The notes below the pieces were generated by a model, which did not search any database, was not told the origin of the DNA, and worked only from the letters and a program-made list of their open reading frames with translations. Positions 6,347 to 12,658 of a stretch of 14,066 nucleotides of DNA are shown here, piece after piece (the stretch's first letter is position 1; every line of letters begins with the position of its first letter). The stretch lies in NCBI GenBank assembly GCA_016291725.1, contig JAEEYJ010000160.1, positions 1 to 14,066 of the forward strand, in the 5' to 3' direction. The DNA comes from Solobacterium sp. Lineage in GTDB: Bacteria > Bacillota_I > Bacilli_A > Erysipelotrichales > Erysipelotrichaceae. Position numbers and translations under genes: made by a program.

Positions 6347-6655
6347 TTTCCGGTAGCAGAAGCAGCCGATTCCTTCCACCAAGGTGACTTCCGCCTCTTC
6401 GTACAGTCCTGAAAGACGGGTGCGCAGGCTCTTTTCCGTCTCATAAGGCGGTGTGAAGAAGCCTTTCGGCTGGTACAAGTGCTTGATAAACCAGTCAGTC
6501 CGCTTATGGCCGCCCTGCACATAGAAGCAACCGCAGAAGGTTCCTCCTGTCTTCAGCACACGGTACGTTTCCCGGTAAGCAGCCTCCTTGTCCGGAAAAG
6601 CATGGAATCCGTTGAGGGACAGCCCCGATCCGCTCAAATACTCATAGTCCGGCAT
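6344..6655 (-). pseudogene. C-terminal remnant of a class I SAM-dependent methyltransferase
   Basis: The frame codes for up to 103 residues, of which those from about residue 12 onward look like the last part of a class I methyltransferase: LSLNGFHAFPDKEAAYRETY, RVLKTGGTFCGCFYV (the post-strand-5 RVLKPGG motif), then GGHKRTDWFIKHLYQPKGFF and the final CFCYRK. The SAM-binding first half (GxGxG motif and following, about 100 residues) is missing, and the frame is closed by a TGA just before the first ATG. No other minus-strand frame between 6656 and 6760 restores it. I therefore call it a truncated, non-functional gene; a short separate protein is less likely. It is followed without a gap by the hydrolase remnant, so an original methyltransferase-hydrolase operon has decayed here. 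Confidence 0.75.
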
Positions 6656-6892
6656 TCTTCATTCCAGCATGTACCCTGTTCTTCTGGAATATCCATGTAA
6701 AGGGTCTATAGCGAAAGCGGGTTAGTTTCTTCTAACTACTAAATTATGTTCCGATTATAGAAGAATTGCAAGAATAATGTACATTCCTGCCTGCCCTTTC
6801 AGCCTTTCACAGAAAATCCGGTCCATGCATAAAAAATGTTCTGCAGAGACTGTATAAACAGAACAGCAGCTATATCGTCCACGGTAAAGAAA
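6656..6892. other. Non-coding stretch with a possible relic promoter
   Basis: No convincing gene is present between the methyltransferase remnant and the rpsI terminator. On the minus strand TTGCAA (6771-6766) and CATAAT (6748-6743) are spaced by 17 bp and could be the promoter of the eroded gene pair. A short inverted repeat GTTAG/CTAAC lies at 6721-6736. Frames such as one near 6870-6790 stay open for a few dozen codons but have no ribosome binding site and no recognisable motif. Confidence 0.4.
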
Positions 6893-6921
6893 AACCCTGG
6901 AAATACATGATTTCCAGGGTT
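6884..6921 (-). terminator. Rho-independent terminator of rplM-rpsI
   Basis: On the minus strand AACCCTGGAAA (6921-6911) pairs perfectly with TTTCCAGGGTT (6903-6893) across a 7-nt loop and is followed by TTTCTTT. It begins about 20 nt after the rpsI stop codon, as expected for the end of the ribosomal protein operon. Confidence 0.92.
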
Positions 6922-6942
6922 CTGAGCATCTGCGTGGCTTGA

Positions 6943-7350
6943 TTAACGCTTGCTGTACTGAGGCGCACGTCTCGCACCCTTCAGACCGTACTTCTTTCTT
7001 TCCTTCATACGTGCATCACGTGTGAGGAAGCCGGCCTTCTTGAGCAGAGGACGGTAATCTTCGCTGGCTTCCAGCAGTGCACGGGCAATACCATGACGCA
7101 TTGCACCGGCCTGGCCTGTATAGCCGCCGCCGATTACATTGATCTTGATGTCAAACTGTCCGGCAGTCTCTGTAATGACCAGCGGGCTGTTGACGATCAT
7201 ACGCAGAGTAGCCTGAGGAAGGTAGTCCTCCAGGGTCTTACCATTGACGGTAATGGTACCTGTACCGGGAGTCATGAAGACACGGGCTGTCGACTTCTTG
7301 CGGCGCCCTGTTCCCATATATGTAACTGTTGCTTTCTTCTTTGTCGGCAT
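6943..7350 (-). CDS. rpsI: 30S ribosomal protein S9
   Basis: This 135-residue protein is ribosomal protein S9 of the small subunit head, whose C-terminal tail reaches the P-site tRNA. Typical segments are [20 protein letters not shown] near the start, [20 protein letters not shown] in the middle, and the universally conserved end [20 protein letters not shown] followed by PQYSKR. The start is set by GGGAGAGAA a few bases upstream of ATG 7350 and by the 12-nt gap after rplM, with which it forms the standard L13-S9 pair. The length is that of normal family members plus a few basic N-terminal residues. It is followed by a strong terminator. No abnormality is seen. Confidence 0.98.
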   Translation of the reverse strand: MPTKKKATVTYMGTGRRKKSTARVFMTPGTGTITVNGKTLEDYLPQATLRMIVNSPLVITETAGQFDIKINVIGGGYTGQAGAMRHGIARALLEASEDYRPLLKKAGFLTRDARMKERKKYGLKGARRAPQYSKR

Positions 7351-7362
7351 AGTTTCTCTCCC

Positions 7363-7797
7363 TTACTTCACCTTCAGCTCAACCGGCTTCTGCGCTGCGT
7401 GCGGATGATCCGGTCCTTCATAGACGAACAGATGTCTGCGCTGTACATCACCCAGCTTGTTATGCGGCAGCATACCCTTGATGGCCTTCTCGACCCACTC
7501 AACTGTATACTTCTCACGCATTTCCTTCGTGCTGCGTACACGCAGTCCTCCCGGATAACCGGAATGGTTGAAGTAGAACTTCTTCTCATCCTGATCACCG
7601 GTGATCTTAACCTTATCGGCATTGACGACGATTACATAATCGCCGCAGTCAACATTCGGTGTATAGATCGGCTTCTGCTTGCCTCTCAGAACCGTTGCGA
7701 CTTTCGTAGCAAGACGTCCGAGCGTGCAGTCTGTCGCATCTACGACATACCACTGATGAACGATTTCACTCGGCTTGGCCATTGTTGTCTGACGCAT
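7363..7797 (-). CDS. rplM: 50S ribosomal protein L13
   Basis: This 144-residue protein is ribosomal protein L13, an early-assembling large-subunit protein. It reads MRQTTMAKPSEIVHQWYVVD and then ATDCTLGRLATKVATVLRGK, and keeps the blocks NVDCGDYVIVVNADKVKITG, YFNHSGYPGGLRV, GMLPHNKLG and YEGPDHPHAAQKPVEL. The ATG at 7797 is preferred from homology; a GGAGG sits 12 nt upstream, rather far. An in-frame TTG at 7806 is only 3 nt from the same GGAGG, too close. Upstream lie a near-consensus promoter and a leader with two hairpins. It is co-transcribed with rpsI. In many Bacillota rplM follows truA directly; here other genes intervene. Confidence 0.98.
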   Translation of the reverse strand: MRQTTMAKPSEIVHQWYVVDATDCTLGRLATKVATVLRGKQKPIYTPNVDCGDYVIVVNADKVKITGDQDEKKFYFNHSGYPGGLRVRSTKEMREKYTVEWVEKAIKGMLPHNKLGDVQRRHLFVYEGPDHPHAAQKPVELKVK

Positions 7798-7856
7798 ATA
7801 ACTCAAATTCCTCCATTTTATGTAGTTTTCCGGGGCTACATTGGCATGAATTGCCG
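7798..7856 (-). ncRNA. Putative L13 leader (autoregulatory 5' leader of rplM-rpsI)
   Basis: The predicted transcript leader of about 58 nt contains two consecutive hairpins: GGCA-ATTCA-TGCC (7855-7843) and ATGTAG-CCCCGGAAAA-CTACAT (7841-7820), then the ribosome binding site. A short leader with compact hairpins directly before rplM fits the L13 leader known in Bacillota, thought to bind L13 and repress its own synthesis. The assignment rests on position and hairpin layout; I could not compare it with the covariance model. Confidence 0.5.
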
Positions 7857-7862
7857 ACTATC

Positions 7863-7891
7863 ATTCTATGTTTCTTTGGGCTTCAAGTCAA
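7863..7891 (-). promoter_or_regulatory. Promoter of rplM-rpsI
   Basis: On the minus strand TTGACT (7891-7886, 5 of 6 matches) and TAGAAT (7868-7863, 5 of 6) are spaced by exactly 17 bp, predicting a start near 7856. This shows rplM-rpsI has its own strong promoter and does not depend on the ecf-truA transcript. Confidence 0.8.
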
Positions 7892-7892
7892 C

Positions 7893-7922
7893 AGAAAAGA
7901 AGCATATTCCAGCCTCTTTTCT
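7893..7922. terminator. Possible terminator after the amidohydrolase gene
   Basis: AGAAAAGAAGC (7893-7903) and GCCTCTTTTCT (7912-7922) form an 11-bp stem with one wobble and an 8-nt loop, placed 16 nt after the amidohydrolase stop. The T-run is better on the plus strand (TTTTTG follows 7921) than on the minus strand, where the stem itself supplies the T residues and overlaps the rplM -35 box. Its efficiency for the minus-strand transcript is therefore uncertain. Confidence 0.4.
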
Positions 7923-7937
7923 TTTTGTATCCTTTGA

Positions 7938-9104
7938 TTACTTTGCGAACTTCACTTCGCCGCCGATGACAGTCATCCTGCAGTCCATGACCGCCTGCAT
8001 GTCCTCGATCGGGTTGCCGCCGTATACGGTAAAGCTGGCCTTTTTGCCCGGTTCGATCGTGCCATGGTCTGCTGCCACTTCGCACAGCTCCGCAGCGTTG
8101 ATCGTACCTGTACGGATGCAGTCCCACGGTTCCATGCCCGCTTCCTTCATGAGAATCATCTCATACGCAGTCATATCATGCGGATTGAACGGTGTACCGG
8201 CATCCGTGCCCAGAGCAATCTTGACGCCTGCCTTGTAGGCATTGTAGAACGTCTTCTTGTGCGCTTCGAACGCACCGCGTACTTTGCGGATCACGAAGTC
8301 CGGCACTTTGTCCGGGTTCACGAAGATCCAGTACATCGCTGCCAGTGTCGGTACGTATACTGTGCCGTGCTCCTTCATCCAGTCGAAGCACCAGTCATCC
8401 ATGTAGAAGCCATGCTCGATGGAATCGACACCGGCACGCAGAGCGTTCTTGATGCCTACCATTCCCTGGGCATGTGTCGCCGCCTTCGCATTGACCTTGT
8501 GCGCTTCTTCGATCGCTGCTCTGAGCTCGTCTTCCGTCAGCTGCGGAGAACCCGGCTCCACACCCTTGGTCATAACACCGCCGGTCGCCATGACCTTGAT
8601 CCAGTCCGCACCGGCCCTGAGCTGCTCACGGGCTGCCTTGCGTGCATCATCCGGTCCGTCCGCTTCGCGTCCGCCGGTCCATCCATGGCCGCCGGTCATG
8701 CAGATGCACTTGCCGGAAACCACCATCTCCGGTCCGTCGATCTTTCCTGCATTGATCGCATCACGGACATCGATATCGATGAAGTTGGATCCACCGACAT
8801 CTCTGACATACGTTACACCGGAGCGCAGGTACTTCCTGCAGTTTTCGATGGCTTCGACGGTAGCTGTTGCGATCTTCGGTCTTCCGCCCTGGTCGACCGG
8901 TGTATCGAGTACGGTATGTACGTGGCAGTTGAACAGGCCCGGGCTGACATAGTTGCCGCCGAAGTCAATGATCTCTGCCCCTTCCGGAATGTCGAACTCA
9001 CCGATCTCCTTGATGATGCCGTCTTCTGCAAGGATGGAAGCTTCGAAGATCTTCCCGTTGATGACATCCATGATTTTACCGTTTTTGAATACTTTTACTG
9101 TCAT
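7938..9104 (-). CDS. Metal-dependent amidohydrolase (imidazolonepropionase/prolidase-like)
   Basis: This 388-residue protein belongs to the amidohydrolase superfamily, cytosolic metal-dependent hydrolases of C-N bonds. The set of metal and catalytic residues is complete: H61 and H63 (NCHVHT), K170 as the probable carboxylated lysine (DWIKVMATGGV), H211 (ATHAQG), H231 (SIEHG) and D301 (LGTDAGTPF). Residues 1-55 and 345-388 form the usual small beta-sandwich (KVFKNGKIMDVINGKIFEAS; GTIEPGKKASFTVYGGNP). This layout is typical of the Xaa-Pro dipeptidase/arginine carboxypeptidase-like subgroup near imidazolonepropionases; the substrate is not certain, with dipeptides or N-acyl compounds possible. 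The start at 9104 has AGGAGGAAAGACT before it; the frame is open to 9146 but that start would lie across the promoter. It has a strong promoter of its own and is divergent from an XRE regulator that may control it. No signal peptide is present. Confidence 0.9.
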   Translation of the reverse strand: MTVKVFKNGKIMDVINGKIFEASILAEDGIIKEIGEFDIPEGAEIIDFGGNYVSPGLFNCHVHTVLDTPVDQGGRPKIATATVEAIENCRKYLRSGVTYVRDVGGSNFIDIDVRDAINAGKIDGPEMVVSGKCICMTGGHGWTGGREADGPDDARKAAREQLRAGADWIKVMATGGVMTKGVEPGSPQLTEDELRAAIEEAHKVNAKAATHAQGMVGIKNALRAGVDSIEHGFYMDDWCFDWMKEHGTVYVPTLAAMYWIFVNPDKVPDFVIRKVRGAFEAHKKTFYNAYKAGVKIALGTDAGTPFNPHDMTAYEMILMKEAGMEPWDCIRTGTINAAELCEVAADHGTIEPGKKASFTVYGGNPIEDMQAVMDCRMTVIGGEVKFAK

Positions 9105-9136
9105 AGTCTTTCCTCCTGAAAAAGAAACATATCTGC

Positions 9137-9165
9137 ATTGTAGCAACCCCTGCAGACAGTATCAA
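9137..9165 (-). promoter_or_regulatory. Promoter of the amidohydrolase gene
   Basis: On the minus strand TTGATA (9165-9160, 5 of 6) and TACAAT (9142-9137, 5 of 6) are spaced by 17 bp, giving a start near 9130 and a leader of about 25 nt that contains the AGGAGG site. This also argues against the longer 9146 start, which would lie upstream of the transcription start. Confidence 0.7.
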
Positions 9166-9186
9166 ATCCATAGAAATCTATTTATA

Positions 9187-9216
9187 ATTGACAATATTAT
9201 ATAAAATATGATCAAT
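9187..9216. promoter_or_regulatory. AT-rich imperfect dyad, candidate operator between amidohydrolase and XRE genes
   Basis: The 30-bp stretch from ATTGACAATATT to ATGATCAAT matches its own reverse complement at 24 of 30 positions, with perfect ATTGA/TCAAT ends. It lies upstream of both the minus-strand amidohydrolase promoter and the plus-strand regulator promoter, which is where a shared regulator would bind. Low sequence complexity makes chance similarity possible. Confidence 0.35.
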
Positions 9217-9218
9217 AA

Positions 9219-9249
9219 TTGATTTTCATCCAATATCATTGTGTATAAT
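9219..9249 (+). promoter_or_regulatory. Possible promoter of the XRE regulator gene
   Basis: TTGATT (9219-9224) and a perfect TATAAT (9244-9249) are separated by 19 bp, slightly longer than ideal. The start would be near 9256, leaving a leader of about 60 nt that contains a GAACC-ATGCAA-GGTTC inverted repeat (9264-9279), possibly an operator or small hairpin, and the AGGAG site. Confidence 0.4.
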
Positions 9250-9316
9250 GAACAATCAGTAAAGAACCATGCAAGGTTCAATCAAATTTGTCAATTTTAA
9301 AGATACAGGAGACTCT

Positions 9317-10036
9317 ATGAACCAGGAAATCAACAACTATGTCGGCAGCCGGATCCGTTCCATCCGCAAAAGCAAGAACATGAGCATCCAGCAGCTCGCT
9401 GATGCCATATCCAAGTCCAAAGCCTGCGTTTCCAAATACGAGAAGGGAGAAATTACCATTGACATCCCTACCCTGTTTGAAATCTCGGATGTACTGGAAG
9501 TTCCTGCCGAGCGCCTGATTGACTACCGCCGCAGCAAAGAGACCGGTACAGCCGGCAGCCTGCACGGCACCAGTCCGTTCTTCAAGGCGAAGAAGCTGTA
9601 CTTCTACTACATAGACGGGCGTTTTGCGGACATCAAGGACGGCATCATCAACATCGACAATGATTCCGGAAAGACGGTCTGCCCGGCAGACTTTACCATC
9701 TACATCAAAACAAGCCACGGCTTTACCTCGGAAATCTACTACACCGGTACCGTGACCTACAGTGATATGCTCATCCGCTTCTCCATGCAGAACCAGTACA
9801 ATGCCCTGGAGGAGGACCTGCTGTATATCTTCAATCCCCTGGAATACCGCAACGGTACGCACGGTCTGCTGTGCGGCATCAGTTCCACCGACCTCGTCCC
9901 CTGTGCTTTCAAGTGCATTGTAAGCCCGAACCCGCTGCCCCATGATGACCAGCTGAAGGAGCGTCTGAAGTTCTCCCGGAAAGAGATCACCCAGATGAAA
10001 AAAATGAACATGCTGACGATCACGAATGAATTCTGA
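9317..10036 (+). CDS. XRE-family transcriptional regulator with a C-terminal sensor-like domain
   Basis: This 239-residue protein starts with a Cro/C1-type helix-turn-helix (about residues 10-66): VGSRIRSIRKSKNMSIQQLA followed by DAISKSKACVSKYEKGEITI and an IPTLFEISDVLEV segment. The remaining part (about 92-215) is rich in aromatic beta-strand-like stretches (KLYFYYIDGRFADIKDGIIN; DFTIYIKTSHGFTSEIYYTG; LLYIFNPLEYRNGTHGLLCG) and probably forms an effector-binding or oligomerisation domain that I do not recognise. It ends in a short basic helix. The start at 9317 has AGGAGACTCT upstream; the frame is open from 9269, but that ATG has no ribosome binding site. It is divergent from the amidohydrolase gene, which is the natural candidate target along with itself. 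Its stop codon abuts the truA stop on the other strand without a spacer. Confidence 0.88.
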   Translation: MNQEINNYVGSRIRSIRKSKNMSIQQLADAISKSKACVSKYEKGEITIDIPTLFEISDVLEVPAERLIDYRRSKETGTAGSLHGTSPFFKAKKLYFYYIDGRFADIKDGIINIDNDSGKTVCPADFTIYIKTSHGFTSEIYYTGTVTYSDMLIRFSMQNQYNALEEDLLYIFNPLEYRNGTHGLLCGISSTDLVPCAFKCIVSPNPLPHDDQLKERLKFSRKEITQMKKMNMLTITNEF

Positions 10037-11005
10037 TCAGTGTTCATTTTCAATCATAACAATCATTTCCGGATGATGCTGCCGCAGTACCGGCAGAAGC
10101 GCCTGTGCAGACGGCATTCCTTCCTCTGCCACTGTCCACACACCATTGTCCGCAATCCAGCCCAGCACCTGCTGGGTTTTCTTCTGCAGGAAGACATACC
10201 TGCATTCTTCCGGTGCATTGTCTTCCGGCACAGTTTCCCGGATCATGGTATCCCTGTCCGCAGCCAGAATGCTGAAGTACTCGATCTTCACCAGTGTCAG
10301 TCCGCAGGCCGGTGCGTTCCAGCGCATCGTGTCCTTGGACTTCCCTTCCAGCAGACTGCGGATCTCCTCCTTGCTCAGCCTGCCTCTTCCGCACTCCAGC
10401 AGAGCGCCGGTCATCATACGCACCATGTAGCGCAGGAACCCGGCACCGGAATAGGAGATGGTGAGCAGATTCCCCTCCTCAAGGAAGCGGATATCCTCCA
10501 CCGTACGTACCTGGTCCGGTGTTTCAGCGAAGGAATTCGAACAGAACGCCGCAAAATCATGCCTGCCGACGAACACTTCTGCCGCATCCTTCATCCTTTC
10601 CACAACGATTGGATACGGGCACTGGTAGGCTGTATTCCGGCTGAATACATCGTATCCTCCGGTATGGATCCGGTAGTCATACTGCTTGCGCCGAACACCG
10701 TAGCGGGCATGGAACAGATCATCCACTGCCTCTACGTTGATCACGCGGATATCCTCCGGAAGCCTGCTGTTGATGGCTCCCCGCCACTTCGCTGCAGAGA
10801 TTTCCATCCGGCTGTCAAAATGGAACACCTGCCCGGCAGCGTTTACCCCGGCATCCGTTCTGCCCGCCCCGGCAATCCGGATTCCTTCATTGGAAATCCC
10901 GGCCAGTGCCTCTTCAATCACACCCTGTACCGAACGTCCGTTCTTCTGCCGCTGCCAGCCGCAGTACGCAGCGCCTTCATAGGCAACTGTACACTTGTAC
11001 CGCAT
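10037..11005 (-). CDS. truA: tRNA pseudouridine(38-40) synthase with a C-terminal extension
   Basis: TruA converts uridines 38-40 of tRNA anticodon stems to pseudouridine. The protein begins MRYKCTVAYEGAAYCGWQRQ and has the catalytic aspartate D51 in GAGRTDAGVNA, plus FHARYGVRRKQYDYRI (about 98-113) and SGAGFLRYMVRMMTGAL (186-202). The core ends with ACGLTLVKIEY near residue 243, as in usual TruA of about 245 residues, but 78 more residues follow to position 322. This tail has an acidic linker and a compact segment (RYVFLQKKTQQVLGWIADNG ... IVMIENEH) that I do not recognise. The start ATG at 11005 overlaps the ecfT stop as TAATG; the frame is open to 11077, but that would run deep into ecfT. 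It is the last gene of the ecf operon and converges on the XRE gene with no gap. Confidence 0.95.
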   Translation of the reverse strand: MRYKCTVAYEGAAYCGWQRQKNGRSVQGVIEEALAGISNEGIRIAGAGRTDAGVNAAGQVFHFDSRMEISAAKWRGAINSRLPEDIRVINVEAVDDLFHARYGVRRKQYDYRIHTGGYDVFSRNTAYQCPYPIVVERMKDAAEVFVGRHDFAAFCSNSFAETPDQVRTVEDIRFLEEGNLLTISYSGAGFLRYMVRMMTGALLECGRGRLSKEEIRSLLEGKSKDTMRWNAPACGLTLVKIEYFSILAADRDTMIRETVPEDNAPEECRYVFLQKKTQQVLGWIADNGVWTVAEEGMPSAQALLPVLRQHHPEMIVMIENEH

Positions 11006-11805
11006 TACAGGAACCTCGCAATCACGATCATGCCGGCAAGAAGCGCATTGGCTCCGACCACCGTCAGCCAGTCCCACACCCGCATCTTCAGCACTTTGTA
11101 CCGTGTACGTTTCTCTCCCGGAGCGTATCCTCTGGCTTCCATCGCATTCGCCAGATCATCCGCGCGCTGGAAAGCCGAAACGAACAACGGAACAATCAAG
11201 GACAGGATTGCCGAAATCTTCTCGGAGAACCTGCCTTCCTTCATATCCACGCCTCTGCTTTCCTGCGCCTTCATGATCCTCGTTGTTTCTTCGATGAGAT
11301 CCGGAATAAAGCGCAGTGCAATACTGATGAGCATTGCGATTTCATGGCCGGGCACACCGATCCGTGAGGCCGGCTTCAGAAGATCCTCAATGCCCAGGGT
11401 CATATCCAACGGCTTGGTCGTCGCAGTCAGGCAGGTCGTAATCATGATCATCAGCAGCAGCCGGACAATGATATACAGCGTCTGCATCACCGCACCGGAG
11501 TAGATGCTGATCTTTCCTACCGTTACCAGTATCTCACCGGTACGGATCACAAAGCAGTTCATAATGAACAGGAACACCATCATGAACAGCATCGGCTTCA
11601 TGGACTTCCAGATGAAGGTGAAGGACAGCTTCGACAGCAGAATCACACCTGCCACTGCCGCAAACAGCACGGCATACCCGTACCACCCGGCCGGAATAAA
11701 GATCGCGATCAGCATTGCCATCATCGCCACGATCTTCGCCCGCGGATCCAGACGGTGCACCGGAGAATCCAGCGCTATGTATTTGCCCAGTACAAAGCTA
11801 CCCAT
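11005..11805 (-). CDS. ecfT: Energy-coupling factor transporter transmembrane protein EcfT
   Basis: EcfT is the membrane scaffold that joins the two ATPases to exchangeable substrate-binding S-components in group II ECF vitamin transporters. The 266-residue protein starts GKYIALDSPVHRLDPRAKIV, typical of EcfT, followed by about five to six membrane segments (for example 25-38, 43-58, 72-88, 107-125, 246-264). The two conserved coupling motifs that contact the ATPases are present: SRG (183-185, in ESRGVDMKEGRF) and ARG (224-226, in MEARGYAPGEK). The start at 11805 has AGGTGA 7 nt upstream and overlaps the end of ecfA2 by 8 nt. Its stop overlaps the truA start by one base. No S-component gene is visible here, so the module probably serves several S-proteins encoded elsewhere. 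Confidence 0.95.
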   Translation of the reverse strand: MGSFVLGKYIALDSPVHRLDPRAKIVAMMAMLIAIFIPAGWYGYAVLFAAVAGVILLSKLSFTFIWKSMKPMLFMMVFLFIMNCFVIRTGEILVTVGKISIYSGAVMQTLYIIVRLLLMIMITTCLTATTKPLDMTLGIEDLLKPASRIGVPGHEIAMLISIALRFIPDLIEETTRIMKAQESRGVDMKEGRFSEKISAILSLIVPLFVSAFQRADDLANAMEARGYAPGEKRTRYKVLKMRVWDWLTVVGANALLAGMIVIARFL

Positions 11806-12658
11806 GTCTTCTCACCTGCTGCGCCACGCATTTGGCCAGTGCGGCGGACGTGCGGATTTCCTTCGGAATATCAAAGCCGGCTTCCCGCAGCGCATCACAC
11901 GCACGTATGATCGCCGGGGGAAGGATCCCCAGTCCGCGGCACACGGAAGAATCCGCAAAGAATTCATCCGTGCTCATATGGGCAGCCACCTTTCCGTCTG
12001 CCATAACCACCACTTCATCACAGTACTGGAACACCTGTTCCATATCATGGGTAACAATGATGATGGTCTTATTGTTCTTTCTGTTCAGCGCCCGGAACAG
12101 CTTCATCATCTCTTCCGTGCCTCTGGGATCCAGGCCGGCTGTCGGCTCATCCAGCACCAGCACTTTCGGATCCATAGCCAGTACACCGGCAATGGCCGCC
12201 CGGCGCTTCTGTCCGCCGGAGAGCTCCAGCGGACTGCGTTCGTCGTACTTCTCCTCCAGACCGCACAGGCGCAGTGCCTGCTTTGCCCGCTTCCGTGCAT
12301 CCTCTTCGCTTGCCCCGAAGTTCTTCGGACCGAACGATACATCCTTCAGTACCGTTTCCTCAAACAGCTGGTACTCCGGGAACTGGAAAATGAGCCCGAC
12401 ATCCCCTCTGAGCTTCTTCAGTCCTTTCGGCGTGCTTCCTGCCGTGATTTCCCGGTCCAGAACCTTGACCGTACCTTCACTCGGCAGCAGCAGTGCATTG
12501 AGATGCTGCACAAGCGTACTCTTGCCGGATCCCGTACGTCCTATGACCGCTGTCATCTTTCCCTCGCTGAAGGCCAGATCCACACCGTCAAGCGCCCTGA
12601 ACTCATACGGAGTGCCCGTACTGTAGACATGGCTTACTTTTTCAAACGCAATCGGCAT
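11798..12658 (-). CDS. ecfA2: Energy-coupling factor transporter ATP-binding protein EcfA2
   Basis: This is the second ATPase of the ECF transporter (286 residues). All ABC motifs are intact: Walker A GRTGSGKST (40-48), Q-loop FQFPEYQLFEETV with Q92, signature LSGGQKRR (146-153), Walker B VLVLDEPTAGLD (166-177) and the switch histidine H204 in VTHD. The FPEYQLFEETV form of the Q-loop region is characteristic of EcfA2, as opposed to the NPDNQF form of EcfA1. The ATG at 12658 follows a GGAGGAACT site and lies 25 nt inside the end of ecfA1; the last 8 nt overlap ecfT. Such overlaps suggest translational coupling for stoichiometric A1:A2:T assembly. No abnormality is seen. Confidence 0.96.
   Translation of the reverse strand: MPIAFEKVSHVYSTGTPYEFRALDGVDLAFSEGKMTAVIGRTGSGKSTLVQHLNALLLPSEGTVKVLDREITAGSTPKGLKKLRGDVGLIFQFPEYQLFEETVLKDVSFGPKNFGASEEDARKRAKQALRLCGLEEKYDERSPLELSGGQKRRAAIAGVLAMDPKVLVLDEPTAGLDPRGTEEMMKLFRALNRKNNKTIIIVTHDMEQVFQYCDEVVVMADGKVAAHMSTDEFFADSSVCRGLGILPPAIIRACDALREAGFDIPKEIRTSAALAKCVAQQVRRHG

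Noticed and set aside
6281..6700. Whether the methyltransferase remnant could be rescued by a frameshift
   Set aside because: The minus-strand frame from ATG 6695 gives only 20 codons (MDIPEEQ...) with no SAM-binding motif, so the N-terminal half is absent rather than shifted.
11006..11077. Upstream start at 11077 for truA
   Set aside because: The additional 24 residues do not belong to TruA and overlap ecfT; the TAATG junction and the conserved MRYKCTVAYEG start point to 11005.
10040..11503. Long open plus-strand frame (about 487 codons)
   Set aside because: Antisense to truA and ecfT, no start signal and no recognisable motif.
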